From assembly GCF_016918505.1 (NCBI RefSeq), contig NZ_JAFFPZ010000004.1, positions 1 to 64,000 on the forward strand: a stretch of DNA of 64,000 bases. The letters run 5' to 3'. The stretch comes from Desulforhopalus vacuolatus. Lineage in GTDB: Bacteria; Desulfobacterota; Desulfobulbia; Desulfobulbales; Desulfocapsaceae. The translations under genes and the position numbers were made by a program. How positions within the stretch are numbered: the first letter of the stretch is position 1; every line of letters starts with the position of its first letter. Below the pieces are notes generated by a model. The model was given only the letters and a program-made list of their open reading frames with translations. It had not been told where the DNA came from and ran no database searches. Below, piece by piece: positions 26,589 to 35,235 of this stretch.

Positions 26589-26975
26589 ATGGCTGAAATA
26601 TTATCTCTGGATGATGTACAGGACGCAACGATACTGATCGGGAAAATTCTTTCCAAAAAAGGACATACCGTACACAGTTTTACCGATGAAGATGAGGCTA
26701 TAGCCTATGCGAAGAAAAACAAGATTGATCTCGCTATTCTCGACATCAAACTGGAGAAAATGAGCGGCGTTGAAGTGCTGGGCTTTTTGAAAGAGGCACA
26801 GCCGGCCATGAAGGCTATTATGCTCACCGGTTACCCTACCGTTGAAACAGCACGTGAGGCAATCAGTCTCGGTGCTGATGAATACTGCGTTAAACCCATT
26901 GACCGTGATGAGCTGGAAGAAAAAGTTGAAAAAGTTCTGCAATCACGAAGCAATAAAAGTGCGATGAGAGTCTAA
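26589..26975 (+). CDS. CheY-like single-domain response regulator
   Basis: A 128-residue lone receiver. It has an acidic LDDVQD start, phosphoacceptor Asp52 in LAILDIKLEKMSG, Thr in MLTGYP, and Lys in CVKPIDRDEL. There is no output domain, so it must act by protein contact or as a relay intermediate. It is encoded between the kinase and the molybdoenzyme, 16 bases before the latter. Relay to the ATPase-less HisKA protein downstream is possible. Confidence 0.9.
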   Translation: MAEILSLDDVQDATILIGKILSKKGHTVHSFTDEDEAIAYAKKNKIDLAILDIKLEKMSGVEVLGFLKEAQPAMKAIMLTGYPTVETAREAISLGADEYCVKPIDRDELEEKVEKVLQSRSNKSAMRV

Positions 26976-26991
26976 AAAAAAGGGACACATA

Positions 26992-29841
26992 ATGGATATT
27001 AAAGCAACAAATCTGGCCCGAGCCAAAATCTATCAGTTTCTTTCCACCCTCTATCGCGACGAAATTCCTCTGCAGCTTATCAAAAAGATGGGAGAAAGCT
27101 CCTTTCTTGACCAGATAAAAAAACTCCAGGATGCCTGCACTATTCAGGATTTCTGCTCCGGTCTGGATCGAATGTGCGGAGGCATAACGTCTTCATCGGC
27201 AGAGAACGTTTTTAACGAACTCCGCTACGAATATGCCGATCTGTTTCTCAATGCCGGCAACAATCCCGCATTTCCCTATGAGTCCTGTTATACCACACGG
27301 GACCCCCTGGTAATGCAGGAACCGGTGGTAAAAATTCGCGAAGTCCTGAACAAGGCTGGCCTGCACAAAAACAAAGACTATCTTGATCTGGACGACCATA
27401 TCGCAGTGGAACTTGAACTCATGCGTTATTTGACCGAACAGGCGGCCTGTAAAGAAGTAAGTCAGGAGGCTGAGTTCGAATTTCTGCGCAATCATCTCAT
27501 GGGCTGGGTGGTAGAATTTTCAGCAGTGCTCACCAGTGCATCCCGGACTGCATTTTATCGAGGCCTGGCAGAGATCACCATGAGTTTTCTCTTCCACGAG
27601 CGTATGTTCAGCTTTGCCATGCTCTCCCAGCAGGTCACTGATGATTCCTACGGATTTATCCTGGAACAGATGAGTTCGGCCATTGCAGCATTGGAACTTG
27701 GCGATGAATACGTCACTCTTGCTGAGGGAGCAGTTGCACCGGAAAAAGCAAGAAGTGTCAAATCCCATTGTTACATCTGTCTGGGCCTCTGTGGTCAGGA
27801 AGTGCGGGTTAAAGACAATATCATCACTGGTTGCAAGGGACTGGCCGGGGACCCGAAGGGTGCTGGCAGACTCTGTATTAAAGGCGGAAACGCCCACAAT
27901 AACACGTACTCCGCCTACAGGCTGAAAAGCCCCCTGATTAAAGAAAACGGGAGATTTCGCAAGGCTGGCTGGGAAGAGGCCCTTGATCGTATCGTGGAGA
28001 ATCTGAAACGGATTCATCCCTCAGAAGTTGGCTTTCACCGGGGCAATGACTTCAACAGCTGGTGTCACGAAGCGGTTATGTCTGCCTACGGTACTCCAAA
28101 CAAGACGACCCATCGACAAATGTGCGACAATCCGGCACGTATGGCAAATGAAAAAAACTTGAGCGAGAAGCGTCCCTGGATTGATTATGAAAATTCAGAA
28201 TTTATCATGCTGTTTGGTATGAATGAGCTGGCAACCTCTGCCGGACAGCGAAAAGTTGCTGATCTGAAAAAGGCGGTCAAGCGTGGCTGCAAGCTGGTGG
28301 TAATCGATCCCCGGTGCAGTGAGACGGCCGATCTTGCTTCGGAGTGGATTGCCATTAAGCCCGGAACCGATGGCGCCATGGCAATGGCCATGTGCTATGT
28401 GCTGGTCAAGGAAGATCTCTATGATAAAGAGTTTGTTGAAAAATGGACGTATGGCTTTGAGGCCTTTAAGAAACGTCTCTTTGGTGAAGAGGACGGTATC
28501 GTACGTTCACCCGAATGGGCTGCCGAGATCTGTGGCATTTCAGCAGGCACCATTACCCGCCTGGCCCAGGAATTTGCCAGTGCAGCCCCGGCGGTAGGAA
28601 CCAACAGCTGGACCGGGGTCAGCCAGGGAGCGAACACCTTCCACGCCACGCAGGCACTCATGGCCATGAACGGCCTGATGGGCACCTTTGATGCACCTGG
28701 TGGACCGGCCCTTGTCCGGAAGAAAAAACTTGCCTCCGCCTGGGGCGATAACCAGCCCACGCCACCCAATAATGAACCCAAAACCAAGCTTGACAAGGGA
28801 CGTCTCTGGAGTGGCTGGATTCCTGCCTATTTTGAAAAAGATGTGGATGAAGGCAAACTCAAGGCCATGCTCTGTTACTTTGGTAACCCGGTTATGTCCA
28901 GCGGCAGTGAGCCATCAATAAAACGAGCCATCGAAAAACTGGAATTCTCCTGTTCCATCGACTGTTATATGTCCAACACCACCGAACTCTGTGACGTGGT
29001 TCTGCCCGACTGCACGTATCTCGAACAGAGCAGAGTCATTGCCGACTGGATGTATGAGTCCTTTATCTCACTGTTTCAGCGGGCCATCGAACCCATGTAT
29101 AATTCCAGGTCTGTTGTCTCCATCTTTCAGGAGATTGCCAAACGGCTGGGCTACGGGGAGTTCTTCAACTGGAAGGATGAAGATGAGTTCCTGGAAAATC
29201 AGCTCAGGAATCAACCTGTCACCCTGGAAGAATTGCGCAAGGTTGGATATTACATCACGGACGAGCAGGAGTATTACAAATATAAGGAATGGGGGTCTAT
29301 GAACCCGCCAGCCGGATACGGTTCATCCGGAAACACGACGACCGGCAAGTACAACTTCATAAATCCTCTGGCTGAAACAAATGGAGTGGATGGCCTTCCC
29401 GACTACAAAACCCCCTGGGAAGACTGGCCGGAACTTGAGCCGGATGATGACCACCCGATGGTCCTTGGATTTTTCCGGGTACTCGAACATGAACACACAT
29501 CAACCTTCTGGAACGTCTCTTTGATGAAGGCCTGCGGCAACAATCCGGTATGGATCAACTATGTGGATGCCAAAAAGCTGGGAATTGCTGATGGTGACGC
29601 AGTGAAGGTCAGTTCACCGTGGAACTCTGTTGAGGCAACAGCCAAAGTCACCTGGGGAATTCGCCAGGGTGTCCTTGCAACTGCCGGAGGCTTTGGCCAT
29701 AAGTATGGCCTTGAAGGGGATCCCAAGTATCCACAGTACAAGGGCTTTAACAGCAACACGCTTTTACGGCCGAATACAGCCTGCAAATGGACGGCAACAC
29801 CGCCCTTGAAATATATCAAGACCAGAATAGAAAAAATCTGA
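26992..29841 (+). CDS. TorD-fused molybdopterin oxidoreductase
   Basis: A 949-residue fusion. Residues 1-235 resemble TorD/DmsD maturation chaperones (alpha-helical; NAGNNPAFPYESCYTTRDP, then DLDDHIAVELELMRYL). Residues 255-949 are a bis-MGD oxidoreductase of the DMSO-reductase superfamily. A 4Fe-4S site is formed by Cys260, Cys263, Cys267 and Cys295. The likely Mo ligand is Cys378 in TTHRQMCDNPARM, the Cys-ligand class that includes PsrA/PhsA and acetylene hydratase-like enzymes. There is no Tat signal, so it is cytoplasmic. No electron-transfer FeS or membrane subunit gene is adjacent, which is odd for a respiratory enzyme. The nearby TauE/SafE gene hints at sulfur substrates. Substrate unknown. 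Confidence 0.88.
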   Translation: MDIKATNLARAKIYQFLSTLYRDEIPLQLIKKMGESSFLDQIKKLQDACTIQDFCSGLDRMCGGITSSSAENVFNELRYEYADLFLNAGNNPAFPYESCYTTRDPLVMQEPVVKIREVLNKAGLHKNKDYLDLDDHIAVELELMRYLTEQAACKEVSQEAEFEFLRNHLMGWVVEFSAVLTSASRTAFYRGLAEITMSFLFHERMFSFAMLSQQVTDDSYGFILEQMSSAIAALELGDEYVTLAEGAVAPEKARSVKSHCYICLGLCGQEVRVKDNIITGCKGLAGDPKGAGRLCIKGGNAHNNTYSAYRLKSPLIKENGRFRKAGWEEALDRIVENLKRIHPSEVGFHRGNDFNSWCHEAVMSAYGTPNKTTHRQMCDNPARMANEKNLSEKRPWIDYENSEFIMLFGMNELATSAGQRKVADLKKAVKRGCKLVVIDPRCSETADLASEWIAIKPGTDGAMAMAMCYVLVKEDLYDKEFVEKWTYGFEAFKKRLFGEEDGIVRSPEWAAEICGISAGTITRLAQEFASAAPAVGTNSWTGVSQGANTFHATQALMAMNGLMGTFDAPGGPALVRKKKLASAWGDNQPTPPNNEPKTKLDKGRLWSGWIPAYFEKDVDEGKLKAMLCYFGNPVMSSGSEPSIKRAIEKLEFSCSIDCYMSNTTELCDVVLPDCTYLEQSRVIADWMYESFISLFQRAIEPMYNSRSVVSIFQEIAKRLGYGEFFNWKDEDEFLENQLRNQPVTLEELRKVGYYITDEQEYYKYKEWGSMNPPAGYGSSGNTTTGKYNFINPLAETNGVDGLPDYKTPWEDWPELEPDDDHPMVLGFFRVLEHEHTSTFWNVSLMKACGNNPVWINYVDAKKLGIADGDAVKVSSPWNSVEATAKVTWGIRQGVLATAGGFGHKYGLEGDPKYPQYKGFNSNTLLRPNTACKWTATPPLKYIKTRIEKI

Positions 29842-29859
29842 TCAAAGCCAGACAGGTCC

Positions 29860-31518
29860 ATGCCCTTGTTACAGGAACAAAAATATCTCAAGGTCCTTCA
29901 GAAGGTAACCAAACTGACTTCCATGGTCCTGGACCATCAGCAGGTGATGGATACCATCGTCTGCAGTCTTCCAGATCTCATGGCAGTGGACGCGGCGACC
30001 ATTCGCCTCCTTGATTCCGAGACCGGTCAGTTTGTTATGGGTGCTGCCCATGGCCTGTCTGTAGAGTATCTCTCCCGCTTCAGGATTGATACAGAAGAGA
30101 CCATAGAGATGATCCGTTCCGGGTATCCAGTTGCCAGAACAGATATGGACCAGAAGGCTGATTACCATGATCAGGAACTGGTGCAGGGTGAGGGTGTAAA
30201 ATCCGTACTCACCCTGCCCATCATTTTTCAAGACTCCATCATCGGGATGCTTCGGCTCCTGACTCGGGAAAAGCGAATTTTTACGGCCGACGAAATTTCT
30301 TTCTCCATGGCCCTTGGTGAACAGGTAGGAATGGCCATCTCCAACAGCAGGATGTTCAACGAGATGGACAACCAGGTGAATTTCATGAAAGAGATTCAGG
30401 AGATCTCTACTCTCGTCAATTCCAGTCTCGATCTGTCAGCAATCCTTGATACCATAGCCGAGCGCCTCCCCCGGTCTCTGGGCTGCAAGGGTTGTACTAT
30501 CCGTCTTGTACAGACTCAAACCAATCAGCTGGATCTGGTGGCCTCCCATGGGCTGTCAGAGACGTATCTGCAGCGGGGGCATGTGGAAAATGAAAAGAAC
30601 GTAGAGGCGGCCCTCTCCGGTTCTCCGGTTTCCATCTATAATGTGAGCCAGGACGACCGCATTTCCTACAAAAAACACATGGAAAGAGAGGGTATTAAAT
30701 CTCTGCTTTCCGTACCCATCAAAGCAAGGTCTGAGGTTATCGGGGTGCTGCGCATCCTTTCCGAGAAATCTCACTGTTTTACCAGCAGTGAAATTAACTT
30801 TGCAGTCACTGCGGCAGAGGTTGGGGGACTTGCCATCCGTAACGCCAAAACCTATCAACAGATCAGCCTGCTTTGTAACCAGATTGAGGAAAATGAGCAT
30901 TTTCTGACAAATATTCTGGACTGTATCAGGCCGAAACTCCTGGTTGTTGACAGGGACAAACGCCTGGTGCTGGTGAACAAGGTTTTACAGGAAGAGATGG
31001 GCCACTTCGAAACAGAGCTGCTGGGCTCCAGCTATGATACACTCTGGCAGAATCAGGATTGTGATATAATGGAGTGTCCGATAAGCCGGGTCTTGAGAAC
31101 TGAAAAGAGTACTGCCTTTACCCACAAAACCATCCAGAACGACAAGGTAAACTGGTGTGAGCGTACTGCTTCGCCTATACGTGGACCGGATGGAAAGATT
31201 GAATATGTGATTGAAGTTATACGTGATATTACGGCCCAAAAACAGCTGGAAGAAGAACAGCTGGAACGGGTTAAGCTTCAGGGAGTTGTGGAGCTTGCAG
31301 GAACAGTTGCCCATGAAATCAACTCACCACTGTTTGCGGCCCTGGGCACTGCTCAATTCCTTGAAGAAGATCTGAAGGAACAGGAACTCATTGATGACAT
31401 GGGTACAATTATCAGGAACCTTAAAGAGATCAGGGTCCTGACGGGAAAAATGACCAGTATGACCGGCTTTGAAAGCCGTGACTATGTCGGTGATACCAAA
31501 ATTGTCAAAATAAAGTGA
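29860..31518 (+). CDS. GAF-GAF-PAS-HisKA protein lacking ATPase domain
   Basis: A 552-residue soluble protein. GAF domains lie at about 15-160 and 185-330, and a PAS domain at about 345-465 (LLVVDRDKRLVLVNKVLQEE, with a CDIMECPISRVL Cys pair). The dimerisation/phosphoacceptor helix carries His485 in GTVAHEINSPLFAALG. The protein ends about 65 residues later, so no catalytic ATPase domain exists and no frame continues it downstream. It cannot be an ordinary self-phosphorylating kinase. It may take phosphate in trans from the adjacent kinase via the CheY protein, or act as an adaptor. It starts 18 bases after the molybdoenzyme gene. Confidence 0.85.
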   Translation: MPLLQEQKYLKVLQKVTKLTSMVLDHQQVMDTIVCSLPDLMAVDAATIRLLDSETGQFVMGAAHGLSVEYLSRFRIDTEETIEMIRSGYPVARTDMDQKADYHDQELVQGEGVKSVLTLPIIFQDSIIGMLRLLTREKRIFTADEISFSMALGEQVGMAISNSRMFNEMDNQVNFMKEIQEISTLVNSSLDLSAILDTIAERLPRSLGCKGCTIRLVQTQTNQLDLVASHGLSETYLQRGHVENEKNVEAALSGSPVSIYNVSQDDRISYKKHMEREGIKSLLSVPIKARSEVIGVLRILSEKSHCFTSSEINFAVTAAEVGGLAIRNAKTYQQISLLCNQIEENEHFLTNILDCIRPKLLVVDRDKRLVLVNKVLQEEMGHFETELLGSSYDTLWQNQDCDIMECPISRVLRTEKSTAFTHKTIQNDKVNWCERTASPIRGPDGKIEYVIEVIRDITAQKQLEEEQLERVKLQGVVELAGTVAHEINSPLFAALGTAQFLEEDLKEQELIDDMGTIIRNLKEIRVLTGKMTSMTGFESRDYVGDTKIVKIK

Positions 31519-31529
31519 TGTTTAAAAAC

Positions 31530-31547
31530 GCTGGTTAACGAACCAGC
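31530..31547 (+). promoter_or_regulatory. Intercistronic hairpin before TauE/SafE gene
   Basis: GCTGGTT-AACG-AACCAGC forms a short perfect stem with a four-base loop, followed by CCCCAAAAAGGAG, the ribosome site. It may be an mRNA processing or stabilising element that sets expression of the transporter apart from the upstream genes. Confidence 0.45.
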
Positions 31548-31564
31548 CCCAAAAAGGAGAAAGT

Positions 31565-33253
31565 ATGAAACGAATTTTACTGCTCTTTATTGTTCTTGCA
31601 GGCGCAGTGTTTGTGAGCAGCAATGCAATGGCCACTCAGGCCACATTAAGTGCCGATAAGGTAAAAGCAGGGGGAGCCATCGGGGTTGAAGGTACTATTG
31701 ATCCCGGCCAGGATCTCTTTGTGGTTGTCTCTACCGACAAATTATTTTCTGCAAAAGATGCCCTCGGCCCCAAAGAAAGAGAACGGTTGATACATGGCCA
31801 GGATGGGAAAAATGCCTTTGGTGATACAGCCATCCCTACATCTTTTTACGTGGTTACAAATAGTCCGGATAAACTGGCGACGCCTACAGTCTCTCCCAAA
31901 GGCCAGACTTCAGGCATATTTGCGTTCCCGCCATTCAAGTATGATGTCAAGGTGAACAAAATTAAGGCATGGGGTGATATTGATCCTGCTGTTCAGGCCA
32001 TGATGGGACCTGTCAACAGTGAGAGTCAATGGAAAATGCTCACCTTCACTCATGAAAACAAGTTCGGAATAAATACCGTTGTCAAGGAAAAGCCGAGTAC
32101 TGGCGGTAATGCCCGAATGATCATGAGTGATTATGCTGCGCAGACCGAGCAATGGAATAAAGGCGTCTCTCTGCAGCTGGACAAGGCCACAGGCAAGTTC
32201 TCAGTTACTGTTGCTCCTTACAAAAACATCGCCCCTGATACGGTAATGGCGGTTTATGTAAATGGTCAGAAGATTAACACCTTCAGCATTGAGAAATCAG
32301 GATACTTCTTCAAGACAGGCAACGTCTACATGAACCCCCTGGTTATCTTTTTTGGTGCTTTTATCATCGGGATTCTTTTCGTTATCATGGGTGCTGCCGG
32401 TGGATTGTTTACCGCAGCTTTTCAGATTACTGCCATTGGCACCAATGGCCCTGTTGGTATCAACGCCGGGAACACCATAAAACCCACCAACCTTTTTCTC
32501 ACTTTGTGTTCTCCTATCAGTGGACTGCTCAGTTATTTTAAAGAAAAACGCTTCGCCTATCCGGTAGCGATTCCATTTGCTCTTGGAATCGTCATTGGCG
32601 CCTTCTTTATTGGACCCCCACTCTCAGCAAAGTATCTCAACCTTGCAGCATTTAAATTTTATCTTGGAATAATCTGCCTGGTTATCGGTGTCAAATTATA
32701 TATCGAGTCTCTGCCTGGTTCCATTGAAAAGAAAAAGGCAATGAAGGCCATTGTCCAAAAGTTTAATGCAGCAGTGAAAGAAGCCAAAGTATCAGGCAAG
32801 GCCATGCAGCTTGGTTCCATTGAATTTGATAAATTTAATCCCGTTAAATTTGAAATGCGGTTCTGGGGCGAGACATTTGTTGCCCAGCCAATGCTGATGC
32901 TCTTTGGTGGTATTGTCATGGGCATTATTGCCTCCTCCTTTGGTGTAGGGGGCGGATTCATGTTCATGCCTTTTATGACCACCATGGTTGGCTATCCCAT
33001 GTATCTGGCAGTACCCATTGCCCTGGCAGGCGCCTTTGCAACCTCTATTGGCGGCATTGCCAAATATGTTATGATGGGATACCAGCCTGACTGGATTATG
33101 GCAGCTCTGATCGCAGCCGGTGCCATGTGCGGTGGCCTCGTAGGACCAAAACTTCAGAAAAAGATGCCTGAAATTTTTCTGAAGCGTCTTCTCGCCGGTG
33201 CCTTGATCCTGACCTGCTTGAATTACACTGGACTCATCTGGTTCATGCGTTAA
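31565..33253 (+). CDS. TauE/SafE (TSUP) transporter with large N-terminal domain
   Basis: A 562-residue protein. Signal peptide at 1-23 (VLAGAVFVSSNAMA). An extracytoplasmic beta-rich domain covers 24-250. The TSUP membrane domain (about 258-560) contains the twin repeats GAAGGLFTAAFQITAIG and GVGGGFMFMPFMTTMVG. A cytoplasmic loop of about 75 residues joins the halves. TSUP members export or import sulfite, sulfoacetate and other organosulfur anions; the extra outer domain could bind substrate. It ends the locus: a strong terminator follows at once. It probably moves the substrate or product of the molybdoenzyme (inference). Confidence 0.88.
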   Translation: MKRILLLFIVLAGAVFVSSNAMATQATLSADKVKAGGAIGVEGTIDPGQDLFVVVSTDKLFSAKDALGPKERERLIHGQDGKNAFGDTAIPTSFYVVTNSPDKLATPTVSPKGQTSGIFAFPPFKYDVKVNKIKAWGDIDPAVQAMMGPVNSESQWKMLTFTHENKFGINTVVKEKPSTGGNARMIMSDYAAQTEQWNKGVSLQLDKATGKFSVTVAPYKNIAPDTVMAVYVNGQKINTFSIEKSGYFFKTGNVYMNPLVIFFGAFIIGILFVIMGAAGGLFTAAFQITAIGTNGPVGINAGNTIKPTNLFLTLCSPISGLLSYFKEKRFAYPVAIPFALGIVIGAFFIGPPLSAKYLNLAAFKFYLGIICLVIGVKLYIESLPGSIEKKKAMKAIVQKFNAAVKEAKVSGKAMQLGSIEFDKFNPVKFEMRFWGETFVAQPMLMLFGGIVMGIIASSFGVGGGFMFMPFMTTMVGYPMYLAVPIALAGAFATSIGGIAKYVMMGYQPDWIMAALIAAGAMCGGLVGPKLQKKMPEIFLKRLLAGALILTCLNYTGLIWFMR

Positions 33254-33274
33254 GGACCTTTCAGTACATTCCGA

Positions 33275-33314
33275 CAATAAGGGTGAGAGGAGACTCTCAC
33301 CCTTATTGTTTTTT
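33275..33314 (+). terminator. Rho-independent terminator
   Basis: CAATAAGGGTGAGAG pairs with CTCTCACCCTTATTG around a tiny loop and is followed by TTTTTT. It is a strong stem directly after the TauE/SafE gene and marks the end of the main signalling/redox transcript. Confidence 0.9.
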
Positions 33315-33349
33315 GTAATGCACACAATACCTTATGGAAGTGTGGATTT

Positions 33350-33955
33350 ATGGAACTCTTGAATACTCTTCTTGATTACATCTTTTACAGAGGAATTCAA
33401 CCACTGATACTCTGTGTTCGAGACCTGTTTACGTTCATCTTTCTCGACACCATGTCTCTTGCTGGCATTCCTTATAGCGGGCAGGTTGTAATTATTGCTG
33501 TCAGCACTGTTCTCTTTGCATTTCTTCTTCGCAAATGGCTCGATGTTGAAACCAAAGAAAAAATATTTCAAAAGAAATTTGCTGCCCAAAAAGCTGAACG
33601 AGACAATATCACTGTTATCCCTGATAAAAACAACAGGGATGCCATGTTTACTTCAGCGGATCAATCCATCGACGAAGATTTTAATATCTATCTGGCACAA
33701 CACTATTTTCGCTATGTCCTGATCTATCTCTTACCAATATTTCTGGTTATGGCCTGGTTGAACAGCACCCTGGATGAAAAGGTTCTCCCTGTCGTTTCAG
33801 AACACCCTTACCTCTTTCTACTGCCCTCAAAACCCTTTGGCATGGAAGGTGTCTCAGTAACCCTGCTGTTCCTGTTCAGCTATCTTGTTTCTCTAATCGC
33901 TGGTTTTCAACTAAAAAAGCGATACTTTTCACATAAGCATGAGAGTGAATCGTAA
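33350..33955 (+). CDS. Three-span membrane protein, EMC3/DUF106-like
   Basis: A 201-residue protein with membrane segments at about 42-60, 122-138 and 165-187. A charged helical stretch, KEKIFQKKFAAQKAERDN (70-88), follows the first segment. The order (membrane helix, amphipathic coiled coil, YVLIYLLPIFLVMAWLN helix, PFGMEG loop, final helix) recalls the archaeal DUF106/EMC3 members of the YidC/Oxa1 superfamily, though length and motifs are not decisive. It lies after the terminator and needs its own promoter. Role in the locus unclear. Confidence 0.55.
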   Translation: MELLNTLLDYIFYRGIQPLILCVRDLFTFIFLDTMSLAGIPYSGQVVIIAVSTVLFAFLLRKWLDVETKEKIFQKKFAAQKAERDNITVIPDKNNRDAMFTSADQSIDEDFNIYLAQHYFRYVLIYLLPIFLVMAWLNSTLDEKVLPVVSEHPYLFLLPSKPFGMEGVSVTLLFLFSYLVSLIAGFQLKKRYFSHKHESES

Positions 33956-33957
33956 TA

Positions 33958-34145
33958 TCATACCATTCCTATGAAGTTGTGACCTTACTCAATGCCATTT
34001 TCACTTTCTATTGGCGAATGTAAAGGCAGGGGAACGGGAGAAAGGAGACGGGAGACAGGGAAAAGCAAAAGACGGAACAGCGAAAAACTTTTTGCCAAAG
34101 GAAAGATCGAAACATGCGAATAAAGGCAAGGTACCTTGAATAATT
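33958..34145. repeat. R2-family repeat plus R1 terminus
   Basis: Matches 10285-10480 almost exactly (ATACCATTCCTATGAAGTTG, TTTCTATTGGCGAATGTAAA, GGAACGGGAGAAAGG, ACGGAACAGCGAAAAACTTT). It ends in a lone R1 end, GGTACCTTGAATAATTAAG. Confidence 0.75.
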
Positions 34146-34329
34146 AAGTTATGCCTCTATTTAAGGAGGCCCAATCCCGGTTGCATCTGGCGTGTATGTT
34201 TCGCGGGTTATCGGTGTTCCGTATTCGGTTACGGTTGCACCGTTATCGTTACGTTTATTGTCACCGTGTAGACAAGGCATGCCTTGTCTCTACATCATTG
34301 CTGGAATCACTGTTGTGCCGATTTTTCAC
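34146..34329. other. Intergenic; AGACAAGGCATGCCTTGTCT palindrome
   Basis: The perfect palindrome near 34269-34288 resembles hairpins common in dispersed repeats. Otherwise no gene or site was recognised. Confidence 0.4.
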
Positions 34330-34458
34330 CAATGAGGTGTAATTTTACATTTTGTATCGGCGGATTCAAAGGCAGGGACGGGAAAAGGGAGACAGGAGGC
34401 AGGAGGCAGGAAAAAGCAAAAGATTTCCGTAGAGACGCCCAATTTGGGCGTCTGTCCC
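34330..34458. repeat. R2-family repeat next to lutC stop
   Basis: Contains the GGAGACAGGAGGCAGGAGGC tract, AAAAGCAAAAGATTTCCGTA and the hairpin GACGCCCAATTTGGGCGTC. It ends about seven bases from the lutC stop codon, so its hairpin probably forms the 3' end of the lactate operon mRNA. Confidence 0.7.
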
Positions 34459-34464
34459 ACTGTG

Positions 34465-35235
34465 TCAGCTGCGATCCGCAACAAGAAAAAGATGCAGCTC
34501 CCGCGGTCCATGAGCGCCATGCACCATGACCAGCTCAATGTCACCCGTTTTACTGGGGCCGGAAACAAGCGAGAGGTTGTTGGTCAGGCCCTCGGCCTGT
34601 TCTGCCTCGTCCCACTTGAGCAGAGTATAGAGCTCTTCCAGTGTTGCAAGCAGTTTGCTCTCCTCTACCACGGCCAGATGAATAGAAGGAACAAGGGAGA
34701 CAGATCGTGCCTGCCCCGGGCGTGTCTTCATGGCCAGCGTGGCGGTTGCCGCAATACAGTAATCCGCTGAGGTGATGCCGATAAACGATTCCTCAACCTC
34801 TTTTCGTGTCTGCTGCCGCTGTTGCTGCCGCTCCTCAGCGGACAATGTCGCAGCAACAGGGCTGGTAGTATAAAGAGAGATATCTTTCAGCTCTGCGGCG
34901 GCTTCCAAATTCAGGCTGTTGAGCAGAGGATGGTCCCAGCGAACCACGCTTTTTTTTGTACCCCATTCCGGATCCTTCTCAAGAATGAGTGTGATAATGG
35001 CCTGCCTGATATCTTCAAGGCTGCGTTCAGGATGAAAATCAAGGTGCAGAGGGACGGAGACTTCCTGCAGCGTCTTTATGAAAGGCTGACGCTCACCGGG
35101 GCTTCGCTGCCTGATATTCTTTAGAATATCCTGCTCTGCTGTGGTCGGTGCTACGGTAAACAAGTCGACTGCCGCGGGTGTTGGACGCCCCAGTGCTGTA
35201 CTGATATCCCCAATAAAATCTTTCTGAGTTGTCAT
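34465..35235 (-). CDS. lutC: Lactate utilization protein C (LUD domain)
   Basis: A 256-residue LUD-domain protein, the third subunit of the LutABC L-lactate oxidation complex. Family parts are GITSADYCIAATATLAM, the VPSIHLAVVEESKLL strand and NLSLVSGPSKTGDIELVMVH followed by GAHGPREL near the C-terminus. I start at ATG 35235, which overlaps the lutB stop as ATGA. Last gene of the dctPQM-lutABC operon. Confidence 0.92.
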   Translation of the reverse strand: MTTQKDFIGDISTALGRPTPAAVDLFTVAPTTAEQDILKNIRQRSPGERQPFIKTLQEVSVPLHLDFHPERSLEDIRQAIITLILEKDPEWGTKKSVVRWDHPLLNSLNLEAAAELKDISLYTTSPVAATLSAEERQQQRQQTRKEVEESFIGITSADYCIAATATLAMKTRPGQARSVSLVPSIHLAVVEESKLLATLEELYTLLKWDEAEQAEGLTNNLSLVSGPSKTGDIELVMVHGAHGPRELHLFLVADRS

